Origin: Nitrospira sp.
GTDB lineage: Bacteria; Nitrospirota; Nitrospiria; Nitrospirales; Nitrospiraceae
DNA length: 64,000 nucleotides
Direction of reading: 5' to 3'
Assembly (NCBI GenBank): GCA_016873455.1
Contig: VGXE01000009.1
Coordinates: forward strand, 1 to 64,000
The notes beneath the pieces are model-generated. The model saw only the letters and a program-made list of their open reading frames with translations. It was not told where the DNA came from and made no database searches. A program made the translations under genes and the position numbers. Below, piece after piece: positions 26,308-35,140 of the stretch. Position 1 is the first letter of the stretch, and each line of letters begins with the position of its first letter.

Positions 26308-27384
26308 GTGACTGAATTAGGGCTGCGCTTTGCCATTACCCTGACGCAAATTTCTGTCATCGTGGGGATCGTCATCGTCACGGTGCTCCTGCTCACCCTT
26401 GCCGAGCGGAAAGTCCTCGGCTGGATGCAAGACCGCATGGGACCGATGGAAGTGGGCCCCTATGGCTCTCTTCAGCCGTTCGCGGACGCCATTAAGCTCT
26501 TTTTCAAGGAAGACATCATGCCCGCCGGCGCCAATAAGTTCCTCTTCACCGCGGCGCCGCTGCTGGCGCTGATTCCGGCCTTCATCGGGTTTGCCGTCAT
26601 TCCGTGGGGCCCGGACGAGACGTGGGAGATCGGCGGCATTGCCGTGAAACCGTTCGTCATCAGCGACATCAACGTCGGCATTCTCTACATCCTGGCCTTT
26701 GCCTCCCTCGGTGCCTACGGGATCATCCTCGGCGGATGGGCCTCCAACAGCAAATACTCGCTGCTGGGCGGGCTGCGATCGGCCGCGCAGATCATCAGCT
26801 ACGAGTTGAACGTCGGACTGTCCATCGTTGGGATCTTGATTCTGTCCGGCTCGCTGAGCCTGGTCCACATCACGAACGCCCAGGAAGGCTGGTTTTGGAA
26901 CTGGTACGCCTTTAAGCCCTGGGCCCCGCAATTTATCGCGCTGGCCGTGTACGTGATTTCAACGGTGGCGGAGACCAACCGCGTCCCGTTCGACTTGCCG
27001 GAGGCTGAAAGCGAGCTGGTCGCCGGATTCTTCACCGAATACAGCGGCCTCCGATTCGCGTTTTTCTACCTTGCCGAATACGCCAACATGGTCTTGGTGT
27101 CCTGCGTGGCATCCGCGTTGTTTCTCGGCGGGTGGAACGCCCCGTATCCCGGCACGCTCCTGAGTCTGATCGGCTTTCCATCCTTGGCCTGGATCGAAAA
27201 CACGATGTGGTTTGCCTTCAAGACCTACTCGTTCCTGTTTCTCTTTTTCTGGCTCCGGGCCACGCTTCCTCGGCTCCGCTATGACCAGCTCATGCGGTTC
27301 GGCTGGAAAGTCCTGTTGCCTATTGCGCTGGCAAACATCGTCATCACCTCCATCATCGTATTCATCCAGGAACAACTGAAGTAG
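26308..27384 (+). CDS. nuoH: NADH-quinone oxidoreductase subunit H
   Basis: The 358-residue membrane subunit joins the peripheral arm to the proton-pumping arm and forms the mouth of the quinone channel. It shows about eight helices and the conserved ERKVLGWMQDRMGPMEVGPYGSLQPFADAIKL, AETNRVPFDLPEAESELVAGF and RYDQLMRFGWKVLLP segments. The GTG start at 26308 (MTELGLRF) is 52 bases after nuoG. Confidence 0.98.
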   Translation: MTELGLRFAITLTQISVIVGIVIVTVLLLTLAERKVLGWMQDRMGPMEVGPYGSLQPFADAIKLFFKEDIMPAGANKFLFTAAPLLALIPAFIGFAVIPWGPDETWEIGGIAVKPFVISDINVGILYILAFASLGAYGIILGGWASNSKYSLLGGLRSAAQIISYELNVGLSIVGILILSGSLSLVHITNAQEGWFWNWYAFKPWAPQFIALAVYVISTVAETNRVPFDLPEAESELVAGFFTEYSGLRFAFFYLAEYANMVLVSCVASALFLGGWNAPYPGTLLSLIGFPSLAWIENTMWFAFKTYSFLFLFFWLRATLPRLRYDQLMRFGWKVLLPIALANIVITSIIVFIQEQLK

Positions 27385-27396
27385 GATGCGATCAAC

Positions 27397-27966
27397 ATGA
27401 CGACCCCGTCGGCACCCCCCACACGATTGAAGCTGCGCGAATGGCTCAAGACCATCACGTTCTATGAAATCGCCGTCGGCATGAAAGCCACACTCATGCA
27501 TCTGCTCAACTACAAGCCCATCACGTTGCAGTACCCGCACGAGAAACGCACGCTGCCGGACAACTATCGCGGCATGCTCGCGCTGTTGCGTTACGACGAC
27601 GGCACCGAGAAGTGCGTGGGGTGCGATCTCTGCGAAGCGGCGTGCCCGTCGCGCGTCATCCGCGTCGTCAGCGCCGAAGTCCCGGGTGAGCCGACGAAGC
27701 GCTACTCCAAAGAATATTACATGGACATGACGCGCTGCCTCTTTTGCGGGATGTGCGTGGATGCCTGCCCTGTCGATGCACTGGGCATGACGCGGGAATT
27801 CGAATGGGCCGTGTACGATAAGCGACAGCTCCACCTGAACAAACAGCAACTGCTCGCGATTGGGGATCGGTCGTTTCCAGTCCGCGAGAAGCGGTTGGAG
27901 TTCCAACACCCAAATACCGCATTCTTCAACGTGGCATTCACGCACGTGCCGCCCAAGCCGGATTGA
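27397..27966 (+). CDS. nuoI: NADH-quinone oxidoreductase subunit I
   Basis: The 189-residue subunit carries clusters N6a and N6b in two ferredoxin motifs: EKCVGCDLCEAACPSRVI and TRCLFCGMCVDACPVDAL. An N-terminal amphipathic region anchors it to the membrane arm. It starts 12 bases after nuoH. The 93 bases before nuoJ contain no obvious repeat. Confidence 0.98.
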   Translation: MTTPSAPPTRLKLREWLKTITFYEIAVGMKATLMHLLNYKPITLQYPHEKRTLPDNYRGMLALLRYDDGTEKCVGCDLCEAACPSRVIRVVSAEVPGEPTKRYSKEYYMDMTRCLFCGMCVDACPVDALGMTREFEWAVYDKRQLHLNKQQLLAIGDRSFPVREKRLEFQHPNTAFFNVAFTHVPPKPD

Positions 27967-28059
27967 CCGGCTTTGGCGTCTTGCCCTCGTCGGGGCAGAA
28001 GCCTGTGGTGTGCCGTGCCGATGATGTCGAGTCTGTGCTGTGCCTGAGGAGACGGTAGC

Positions 28060-28581
28060 GTGGCGTATGTATTTTTCGGGTATTTCGCCGGCGTGATCGC
28101 GTTGACCGCCGTGTTGGTGGTTGCGCTCAGAAATCCGGTCTACAGCGCGCTATCGCTGCTGGTCATGTTTTTCCATGTCGCCGGCCTGTACGTCACCCTG
28201 CGCGCGGAATTCCTGTTCGCGGTCCAGCTGATGGTGTACGCCGGCGCCATCCTGATCTTCTATCTCTTTGCCGTCATGTTCCTCACGGAGAAAACGCCGG
28301 ATCGGTACCATATTCAATCCTGGGGATCGCTCCTGATCGGAGGCGCGATCATCGTGGAAGTTGTCGTACTGATCGGACAGCACGGCATATCCTTCGGCTC
28401 CAGCGTGGCGCGCACCGCCGCGCCGTCTCCGTCCGAAGAAGGCAACACCGAATCCATCGGCCAGCTCCTGTACACCTCCTATCTCTTCCCGTTCGAGGTG
28501 GCCTCGCTGATTCTGCTGGTTGCGATGATCGGCGCCGTCGTCCTCTCCAAGAAAGATCTGCCTGAAGTGCCGCCATCATGA
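28060..28581 (+). CDS. nuoJ: NADH-quinone oxidoreductase subunit J
   Basis: A 173-residue membrane subunit with five helices and the conserved region [25 protein letters not shown], which includes the pi-bulge helix that gates the quinone-to-pump coupling. Start is GTG 28060 behind GAGGAGAC. Its stop overlaps the nuoK start (ATGA). Confidence 0.97.
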   Translation: MAYVFFGYFAGVIALTAVLVVALRNPVYSALSLLVMFFHVAGLYVTLRAEFLFAVQLMVYAGAILIFYLFAVMFLTEKTPDRYHIQSWGSLLIGGAIIVEVVVLIGQHGISFGSSVARTAAPSPSEEGNTESIGQLLYTSYLFPFEVASLILLVAMIGAVVLSKKDLPEVPPS

Positions 28582-28883
28582 ACGTCCCTATTCACTACTA
28601 TCTCATCCTGAGCGCGTTCGTATTTCTCACCGGGCTCGTCGGAGTGCTGGTGCGCCGAAACATCATCGTCATTCTGCTCTGTGTCGAGCTCATGCTGAAT
28701 GCCACCAACATTAATTTCGTCGCCTTCTCCGAATACCTGCACGACTTGGGCGGCCAGATTTTCGTCTTTTTCACCTTGACCGTCGCGGCAGCCGAGGTCG
28801 GAGTGGGCCTTGCGATCGTGGTGGCGATCCACCGGTCCAAGGACACCATCAACGTCGAAGAATTCAACCTACTGAAATGGTAG
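28578..28883 (+). CDS. nuoK: NADH-quinone oxidoreductase subunit K
   Basis: The 101-residue, three-helix subunit carries the membrane glutamates of the proton path: Glu in [15 protein letters not shown] and Glu in [13 protein letters not shown]. It overlaps nuoJ by four bases and is followed by a 104-base spacer with a TTGAATG-type repeat. Confidence 0.98.
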   Translation: MNVPIHYYLILSAFVFLTGLVGVLVRRNIIVILLCVELMLNATNINFVAFSEYLHDLGGQIFVFFTLTVAAAEVGVGLAIVVAIHRSKDTINVEEFNLLKW

Positions 28884-28897
28884 GCTCGAAGCGCAAT

Positions 28898-28985
28898 GGT
28901 TAATGTTGAATGTTCAATGCTCAATGATTCTGAGGTGTTGCGAGACCTCCACTCAAAATTAAACATCCAACATTGAACATTTAAC
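28898..28985. repeat. Heptad inverted repeat, nuoK-nuoL spacer (ATGTTnA type)
   Basis: Left arm GGTTAATGTTGAATGTTCAA onward (28898-28926) and right arm AAATTAAACATCCAACATTG onward (28956-28985) are imperfect complements. The unit is the same as in the nuoCD-nuoE spacer. The right arm ends two bases before the nuoL ATG. Confidence 0.75.
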
Positions 28986-28987
28986 CC

Positions 28988-30886
28988 ATGATGTACGCGT
29001 TCATTCCGCTTCTTCCCCTGGCATCCTTCCTCATCCTCGGCCTCGGCGGCCGTTGGATCAAGGAGATGGCCCATCTGGTCGCAGTTCCGGCGGTCGTGGT
29101 GCCGTTCCTGCTCTCCATCCTCGCATTCGTGGAGGCAGCCGACGGACATTATGTGACGATCCCCCTCTATACCTGGCTCACATCCGGCACGCTCGACGCG
29201 CACATCGGCCTCTATATCGACCGACTGACGGCCGTGATGCTCCTGCTGGTCACAGGCGTCAGCTCGCTCGTGCACGTCTACACGATCGGCTACATGCATG
29301 GAGAATCCGGCTACGCCCGCTTCTTCGCCTACATCGCCTTGTTCACCTTCTCGATGCTGATGCTGGTGCTGGCCGACAATCTCCTCCAACTGTTCATCTT
29401 TTGGGAGGCCGTGGGTCTCTGTTCCTATCTGCTGATCGGACACTGGTACGAACGGTCTTCCGCCTGCGCCGCCGCGACGAAGGCCTTTCTGGTCAACCGC
29501 GTCGGCGATTTCGGTTTCATCCTGGGCCTCCTGTTGGTCTGGTCGAGCTTCGGCTCTCTGAACTATCATGAGATCTTTTCCGCCGCGCACGAGGCTGCCG
29601 ATCAGACCATCAATCTTCTGAGCCTCTTCGGCGGATCATGGGACGTGTCGCTCTTCACGCTCATCTGTCTTCTGTTGTTTACCGGCGCCGTCGGCAAGTC
29701 CGCGCAAGTCCCGCTGCACGTGTGGCTGCCCGATGCCATGGAAGGGCCGACGCCGATTTCCGCCTTGATCCACGCCGCCACGATGGTCACCGCCGGCGTC
29801 TTTATGGTGGCGCGTCTGGCGCCGCTCTACAATTTGTCCCCGACCGCGATGACCGTCGTCGCTGTAGTCGGGGCCGCCACGATGGTCCTCGGCGCCACCA
29901 TCGCAGTAACCCAAACCGACATCAAACGGATCGTCGCCTACTCTACGGTCAGCCAGCTGGGCTACATGGTCATGGCCTGCGGCCTTGGGGCCTACACCTC
30001 CGCCATGTATCACTTGCTGACGCACGGGGCCTTCAAAGCCCTGCTCTTCTTGGGCTGCGGCTCGGTCATCATCGCGCTGCACCATGAACAAGACATGCGG
30101 CGCATGGGCGGCCTCAAAGACAAACTGCCGATCACGTATTGGACGTTCGTGGTCGGCTCGCTGGCGCTGGCCGGATTTCCCCTCACGGCAGGATTTTTCA
30201 GCAAGGATGAGATACTCGTCTCCGCGTGGGCCTCAGGCAGTCTGGGCCAAGTCCTGACGCTCCTGGGCCTGGTGACAGCGCTCTTGACCGCGTTCTACAG
30301 TTTCAGACTGGTGTTTGTGACATTCTGGGGTCCCTCGCATGTTGATCCCCATCATGCGGATCACATCCATGAGCCATCGCTCACGATCACGACACCGCTC
30401 CTGATTTTGGCGGTCTTCAGCGTAGTGACCGGCTATCTCGGCATTCCCTCCTTCCTGGAACCCGTCTTTTCGACAGGAGGCGAACAGTCCGGTGGACATG
30501 GACCGGCCGGTATTGGGGTCATGGTCGCCGCGACGCTCATGGGACTGGCCGGCATTGCCGGCGCCTATTACGTCTATGTGCTCAATCCTGGCCTCCCCGA
30601 CCGCTTATCTGAACAATGGAACAGCCTGTATCAAGCCTCCTTGAACAAGTGGTACGTGGATGAAGCCTATACTGTCGCGTTTGTGAAGCCGACCTTTGCT
30701 GCAGCGTCGGCACTGTGGAAATACGTCGATGTGAACGTGATCGATGGGGCCGTCAACGGCGTCGCTCGCGCCTTTGCTTGGAGCGGATGGTTGTTGCGGC
30801 TGATCCAGAGCGGGCAGACCCAGCATTACGCGCTGGCCATGGCCTGCGGTATCGCCGTCATCGTCACGGTGTTTTTGATTTTATAG
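28988..30886 (+). CDS. nuoL: NADH-quinone oxidoreductase subunit L
   Basis: The 632-residue antiporter-like subunit, about 16 helices. It has the pump Glu and Lys residues in FIFWEAVGLCSYLLIG and GKSAQVPLHVWLPDAMEGPTPISALIHAATMVTAG, and the second half-channel in ITYWTFVVGSLALAGFPLTAGFFSKDE. The long lateral helix is present after about residue 520. It sits at the far end of the membrane arm. Confidence 0.98.
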   Translation: MMYAFIPLLPLASFLILGLGGRWIKEMAHLVAVPAVVVPFLLSILAFVEAADGHYVTIPLYTWLTSGTLDAHIGLYIDRLTAVMLLLVTGVSSLVHVYTIGYMHGESGYARFFAYIALFTFSMLMLVLADNLLQLFIFWEAVGLCSYLLIGHWYERSSACAAATKAFLVNRVGDFGFILGLLLVWSSFGSLNYHEIFSAAHEAADQTINLLSLFGGSWDVSLFTLICLLLFTGAVGKSAQVPLHVWLPDAMEGPTPISALIHAATMVTAGVFMVARLAPLYNLSPTAMTVVAVVGAATMVLGATIAVTQTDIKRIVAYSTVSQLGYMVMACGLGAYTSAMYHLLTHGAFKALLFLGCGSVIIALHHEQDMRRMGGLKDKLPITYWTFVVGSLALAGFPLTAGFFSKDEILVSAWASGSLGQVLTLLGLVTALLTAFYSFRLVFVTFWGPSHVDPHHADHIHEPSLTITTPLLILAVFSVVTGYLGIPSFLEPVFSTGGEQSGGHGPAGIGVMVAATLMGLAGIAGAYYVYVLNPGLPDRLSEQWNSLYQASLNKWYVDEAYTVAFVKPTFAAASALWKYVDVNVIDGAVNGVARAFAWSGWLLRLIQSGQTQHYALAMACGIAVIVTVFLIL

Positions 30887-30951
30887 GGCTACGCGGGCCT
30901 TCGTCGGCAGAAAGATGGACGTGGCCTATCGGTTATTGTTGTGTCCGACGA

Positions 30952-30978
30952 TTGACGAATGACGGTTGACGAATGACG
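30952..30978 (+). repeat. Tandem 14-base repeat over the nuoM start (TTGACGA/ATGACG type)
   Basis: TTGACGAATGACG occurs at 30952-30964 and again at 30966-30978. The ATG of nuoM (30973-30975) is the ATG inside the second copy. Each copy is two 7-base units of the family seen in the nuoB-nuoCD spacer. Confidence 0.7.
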
Positions 30979-32586
30979 CACTTCCCTTGGCTCACCATCT
31001 TGGTGTTCCTTCCGCTGGCGGGCGCGCTCGTCTTGTACCTGGCGAAAGACACCGGCGCGCGGCTGATCGCGCTTGCCGTGACGGTCGCGGACTTGCTGAT
31101 CTCCATCCCGCTATGGTGGTGGTTCGATCCCTCGTCGAGCCAGATGCAATTCGCCGAGACGGCGGTGTGGATCTCGTCTCCGAAGATTCATTACAAGCTC
31201 GGCCTAGACGGGATCAGCTTGCCGCTCGTACTGATGACCACGGCGCTCATGCCGCTCTGCGTCCTCATCTCCTGGCGATCCATTGAAACCGGTGTCAGAA
31301 ACTTCATGGCCATGCTGCTGATCATGGAAGGCGCCATGATCGGGGTGTTTGTCGCCCTCGACTTCGTGTTGTTTTACGTGTTCTGGGAAGCGATGCTCAT
31401 TCCCATGTACCTCTTGATCGGCATGTGGGGCGGGCCCAATCGCCTGTATGCCGCCGTCAAATTTTTCCTGTACACCCTGGCGGGCAGTGTCTTGCTCCTG
31501 GTGGGAATTCTCGTTCTCTATTTCTATGGCGGTCACACGTTCGACATTCAGGAGTTGTCCCAAGGCGCCTACCCCCACACGATGCAGATGTGGGTCTTTC
31601 TCGCGTTCTTCGCGGCCTTCGCCGTGAAAGTGCCGATGTTCCCCTTCCACACATGGCTGCCCGATGCACACGTGGAGGCGCCCACCGCCGGCAGCGTCAT
31701 CCTCGCCAGTGTGCTGTTGAAGATGGGTACGTACGGATTCTTGCGGTTCAGCCTGCCGATGTTGCCGGATGCGTCCCAGGCCTTCACACCGTTCATGGTT
31801 GTGCTCTCGATCGTGGCGATCGTCTACGGCGCCTATATGGCGCTGGCTCAGGCCGATCTCAAAAAACTCATCGCCTATTCCAGCGTCAGCCACATGGGAT
31901 TCGTCACGCTGGGCCTGTTCATGTTCAATATTCAAGGCATTGAGGGCGCCGTGATGCAGATGGTGAATCATGGCATTACGACCGGCGGTCTCTTCCTCTG
32001 CGTCGGCATGATCTATGAGCGCACACACAGCAGACAGATCGCCGACAATGTGGGTTTGACCAAACCCATGCCACGGTACGCCACCTGCCTGGTCATCTTC
32101 GCGCTGTCCTCGTTGGGGCTACCGGGCACCAACAGTTTCGTCGGGGAATTCATGGTGCTCGCCGGCACCTTCCTCGTGAACAAACCGGCGGCGGCGCTGG
32201 CCTCCTTGGGCATCATCCTGGCGGCCGCGTACATGCTCTGGATGGTCCAACGCGTGGCGTTCGGCGTTCCGTCGCACGCGTTGCTCCCGAAGCTGCACGA
32301 CGTGTCCCCGCGCGAGATGGCCATTTTAGCCCCGCTTGTCGTACTGGTATTTTGGATCGGCCTGTTCCCCAACCCGCTGTTGACGCGCATGCATGCGAGT
32401 GTCGAGAAGGTGATCACGCGCACGACTCCGCCTACTCCGGCAACGGCCATGCAGCGGCCTGACCCGCTCGTCCGGCCCGTTCAGAGCGAGACCTCGGCGC
32501 TCGGAGTCATGCCTCAGCTGGGGGAGGGCGAACCGTTATCCTTCACCGGCGTCACACCCGACACGCCGGAGGTGCGCCAGCCATGA
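30973..32586 (+). CDS. nuoM: NADH-quinone oxidoreductase subunit M
   Basis: The 537-residue antiporter-like subunit has the FWEAMLIPMYLLIGMWGG glutamate, VKVPMFPFHTWLPDAHVEAPTAGSVILA lysine/histidine region and the conserved Lys segment ADLKKLIAYSSVSHMGFVTLG. The last 60 residues are a Pro/Thr/Ser-rich tail beyond the normal end, of unknown role. The start codon lies in a tandem repeat. The stop overlaps the nuoN ATG by four bases. Only one nuoM is present, so this is the ordinary 14-subunit enzyme, not the 2M form. Confidence 0.97.
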   Translation: MTHFPWLTILVFLPLAGALVLYLAKDTGARLIALAVTVADLLISIPLWWWFDPSSSQMQFAETAVWISSPKIHYKLGLDGISLPLVLMTTALMPLCVLISWRSIETGVRNFMAMLLIMEGAMIGVFVALDFVLFYVFWEAMLIPMYLLIGMWGGPNRLYAAVKFFLYTLAGSVLLLVGILVLYFYGGHTFDIQELSQGAYPHTMQMWVFLAFFAAFAVKVPMFPFHTWLPDAHVEAPTAGSVILASVLLKMGTYGFLRFSLPMLPDASQAFTPFMVVLSIVAIVYGAYMALAQADLKKLIAYSSVSHMGFVTLGLFMFNIQGIEGAVMQMVNHGITTGGLFLCVGMIYERTHSRQIADNVGLTKPMPRYATCLVIFALSSLGLPGTNSFVGEFMVLAGTFLVNKPAAALASLGIILAAAYMLWMVQRVAFGVPSHALLPKLHDVSPREMAILAPLVVLVFWIGLFPNPLLTRMHASVEKVITRTTPPTPATAMQRPDPLVRPVQSETSALGVMPQLGEGEPLSFTGVTPDTPEVRQP

Positions 32587-34064
32587 CCGCGTTCTCCCCA
32601 AGCGACCTGCTCCTTCTCCTGCCGGAGCTGCTGGTGATCGCCGCCGCGTGCGTCGTGCTGGTGCTCGACCCGGTGCTGCCTTCACACCTGAAAGACGGGT
32701 TGGCGTGGCTCAGTCTCGGCACGTTGGCTGTGTGCATGGGACTGATCTCGTCGCAGATGGGGCATCCCGCGAGCGCGTTCGGAGGCATGGTCGCCATCGA
32801 CATGTATGCCTGTTTTTGGAAACTCCTGCTCTGTGCTGTCGCCGGCCTGACCGTCCTCTTATCGTACTCATACCTCAAAGAGGAGCGGCTGTACTTCAGC
32901 GAATACTACGCCTTCGTCCTGCTCTCGCTGTGCGGCATGATGGTGATGGTCTCCGCCACCGATCTGCTGGCGATCTATCTCGGCACCGAGTTGATGTCGC
33001 TCTCTCTCTACGTGTTGGCAGGACTGAAACGGACGGAACCCCGCTCCTTGGAAGCGTCCGCCAAGTATTTCGTCCTGGGGGCCTTCTCCTCGGGCATCTT
33101 GCTGTACGGCATCTCCCTGCTCTATGGCGCGACCGGCAGCACCCGATTGCCGGCCATCGCCGATGCCGTGGCCGGTCGAAGCCTGGATGATCCGTTGCTG
33201 TTGTTCGCCACAATCTTGCTGGCGGTCGGATTCGCCTTCAAACTCGCCGTCGTCCCATTTCATATGTGGACGCCTGATGTCTACCAAGGCGCCCCGACTT
33301 CCGTCACGGCCTTCATGGCCGTGGCCTCGAAGGCCGCCAGTTTCGGCGCGTTTCTCCGTGTCTTCGCTGAAGGACTCAGCGGCCTCAGAACCGACTGGTC
33401 CATGATTTTCCTGCTGCTCTGTATCGCCACCCTCGTACTGGGCAATGTGGTCGCCTTAGTCCAAACCAACGTCAAACGCATGCTGGCTTATTCCAGCATC
33501 GCCCATGCCGGATACGCCCTCATCGGTGTGGTCGCGACGGGACGCATGGGCGCATCAGGGGACAGCGCCCACGGGATTTCCAGCGTCCTGCTATATCTGG
33601 CGCTCTACACATTCATGACCTTTGGCGCCTTTGCCATCGTCGCCATGCTGCGCAAAGGCAGCCTCGAAGGAGAAGAAATCGAAGATTTCACCGGCCTGGC
33701 CAAACGTCAACCGGTAGCCGCGTTGCTGATGCTCCTGTTCATGGTCTCACTGGCCGGCATTCCGCCGACGGCCGGATTTATCGGAAAATTCTATGTCTTC
33801 ATGGCCGCGGTGGAAGCGGGCATGACCTGGCTGGCGGTCCTCGCCTTGGTCTTCGCCGCCGTCTCGGCCTACTACTATCTCCGCCTGGTCCTGGTCATGT
33901 ACATGCGCGAACCGGCCTCCATCACCGCCGATTCGCCCCGCCTGGTCCTGTCGCCGACCCTCTCCATCGTACTGGCCTGCGCAGTCGCCGGAGTCGTGAT
34001 CTTCGGCATCTATCCCGATCCGCTGATTCAACTCGCCGCGCAGGCGACGCTGCCCTTGAAATAA
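32583..34064 (+). CDS. nuoN: NADH-quinone oxidoreductase subunit N
   Basis: The 493-residue antiporter-like subunit, 13-14 helices, with IYLGTELMSLSLYVLAGL, FKLAVVPFHMWTPDVYQGAPTSVTAFMAVASK and NVKRMLAYSSIAHAGYALIG. It completes the nuo set; all 14 functions A to N are present in order with C and D fused. It overlaps nuoM and is followed after 7 bases by a YihY-family gene on the same strand. Confidence 0.98.
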   Translation: MTAFSPSDLLLLLPELLVIAAACVVLVLDPVLPSHLKDGLAWLSLGTLAVCMGLISSQMGHPASAFGGMVAIDMYACFWKLLLCAVAGLTVLLSYSYLKEERLYFSEYYAFVLLSLCGMMVMVSATDLLAIYLGTELMSLSLYVLAGLKRTEPRSLEASAKYFVLGAFSSGILLYGISLLYGATGSTRLPAIADAVAGRSLDDPLLLFATILLAVGFAFKLAVVPFHMWTPDVYQGAPTSVTAFMAVASKAASFGAFLRVFAEGLSGLRTDWSMIFLLLCIATLVLGNVVALVQTNVKRMLAYSSIAHAGYALIGVVATGRMGASGDSAHGISSVLLYLALYTFMTFGAFAIVAMLRKGSLEGEEIEDFTGLAKRQPVAALLMLLFMVSLAGIPPTAGFIGKFYVFMAAVEAGMTWLAVLALVFAAVSAYYYLRLVLVMYMREPASITADSPRLVLSPTLSIVLACAVAGVVIFGIYPDPLIQLAAQATLPLK

Positions 34065-34071
34065 GCACCGT

Positions 34072-34983
34072 ATGATCGAGAATGAGATGCGGGATGCGTC
34101 CGCTCATGGTAGGCTGGCCGGCATGACGGCCGTCATGAACCTCCTCCGTTTCCTGCGTGATGTCGTACGGGTCTTTCTCCGGCATGGCTGTCCCAGTCTG
34201 GCCGCCTCGCTCGCCTTCTTCTCCCTGCTCTCACTCTTTCCGCTCGTGTTTCTCTTGCTCTACGGCGTCAGTTTTCTGGTGAGTCAGGACGTCATCGGTG
34301 AGCACTTTCTCTTAAGCTTCCTGAAAGGATTTCTCCCGTCGCTGGGCGAGCGACTGGCCGAGGAACTTCATCGAATCAGTGCACTGGACAGCGTGCGATG
34401 GCTGGTCTTCCTCTCGTTCTTCTGGTTCGGCGGGCTGGTCTTCTATGAACTTGATTACGCCCTCAACGTAGTGTTTGAAAGCACCAGACGTCGCCATCCC
34501 CTGATCTCGACGGCCATTTCGGTCGCTCTGCTCGGCGCCACAGGACTTCTGCTTGTCATCGCCTACGTCGCCACTCAAACGATCAATTTCCTGACGGCCT
34601 ATACGCCGGGGTTTCTGGGTCTGGATCTGGTTGCGCTTGCGGCCCATGAGTTTCAGTTGACCTATACCTTGCCGTTCGTCCTGGCGTTTTTCGCCGTCAG
34701 TTTGCTCTACCGATATGTGCCACGCCGGCGGCCGGGCTGGCGGGAATCCATGGCAGGCGCCATCACATTCGGCCTGCTCTGGGTCTCCGCCAAATTGCTG
34801 TTCGTCACATACAGCGGATATGCGACAGTCTACGTCCGGCTCTATGGCTCCCTGTTGGAAGTCATTCTCCTCTTGTTGTGGGTCTACTACTCCGCCTGTC
34901 TCCTCCTCCTCGGTGCCGTCATTGCTCACAACCTACAGCAACGGGCTCACCTGTCATCCACCGATGCGGCTGATCCGGCCTAG
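34072..34983 (+). CDS. YihY/BrkB-family inner-membrane protein
   Basis: The 303-residue protein has about six helices and the family hallmarks CPSLAASLAFFSLLSLFPLVFLLL near the N-terminus and YGSLLEVILLLLWVYYSACLLLLGAVIAH near the C-terminus. Members are annotated YihY/virulence factor BrkB (formerly ribonuclease BN); the true function is unsettled. It begins 7 bases after nuoN, so it may be read through from the nuo operon, though it has no known link to complex I. ATG 34123 is an alternative start. Confidence 0.9.
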   Translation: MIENEMRDASAHGRLAGMTAVMNLLRFLRDVVRVFLRHGCPSLAASLAFFSLLSLFPLVFLLLYGVSFLVSQDVIGEHFLLSFLKGFLPSLGERLAEELHRISALDSVRWLVFLSFFWFGGLVFYELDYALNVVFESTRRRHPLISTAISVALLGATGLLLVIAYVATQTINFLTAYTPGFLGLDLVALAAHEFQLTYTLPFVLAFFAVSLLYRYVPRRRPGWRESMAGAITFGLLWVSAKLLFVTYSGYATVYVRLYGSLLEVILLLLWVYYSACLLLLGAVIAHNLQQRAHLSSTDAADPA

Positions 34984-35140
34984 CGATTCTGTTCCATCTG
35001 ACTTTTCCTGAACCCGCCCATACTTCAGCTCAAACCATTGCCTGGAGCCATTTTCTACCCATGCAACTTCCGGCCTTTTCCTGGCGGAGTCCTCCCTTCC
35101 CCGATACAATGGCATCCGGCAGAACGAGGTCTAATCATCG

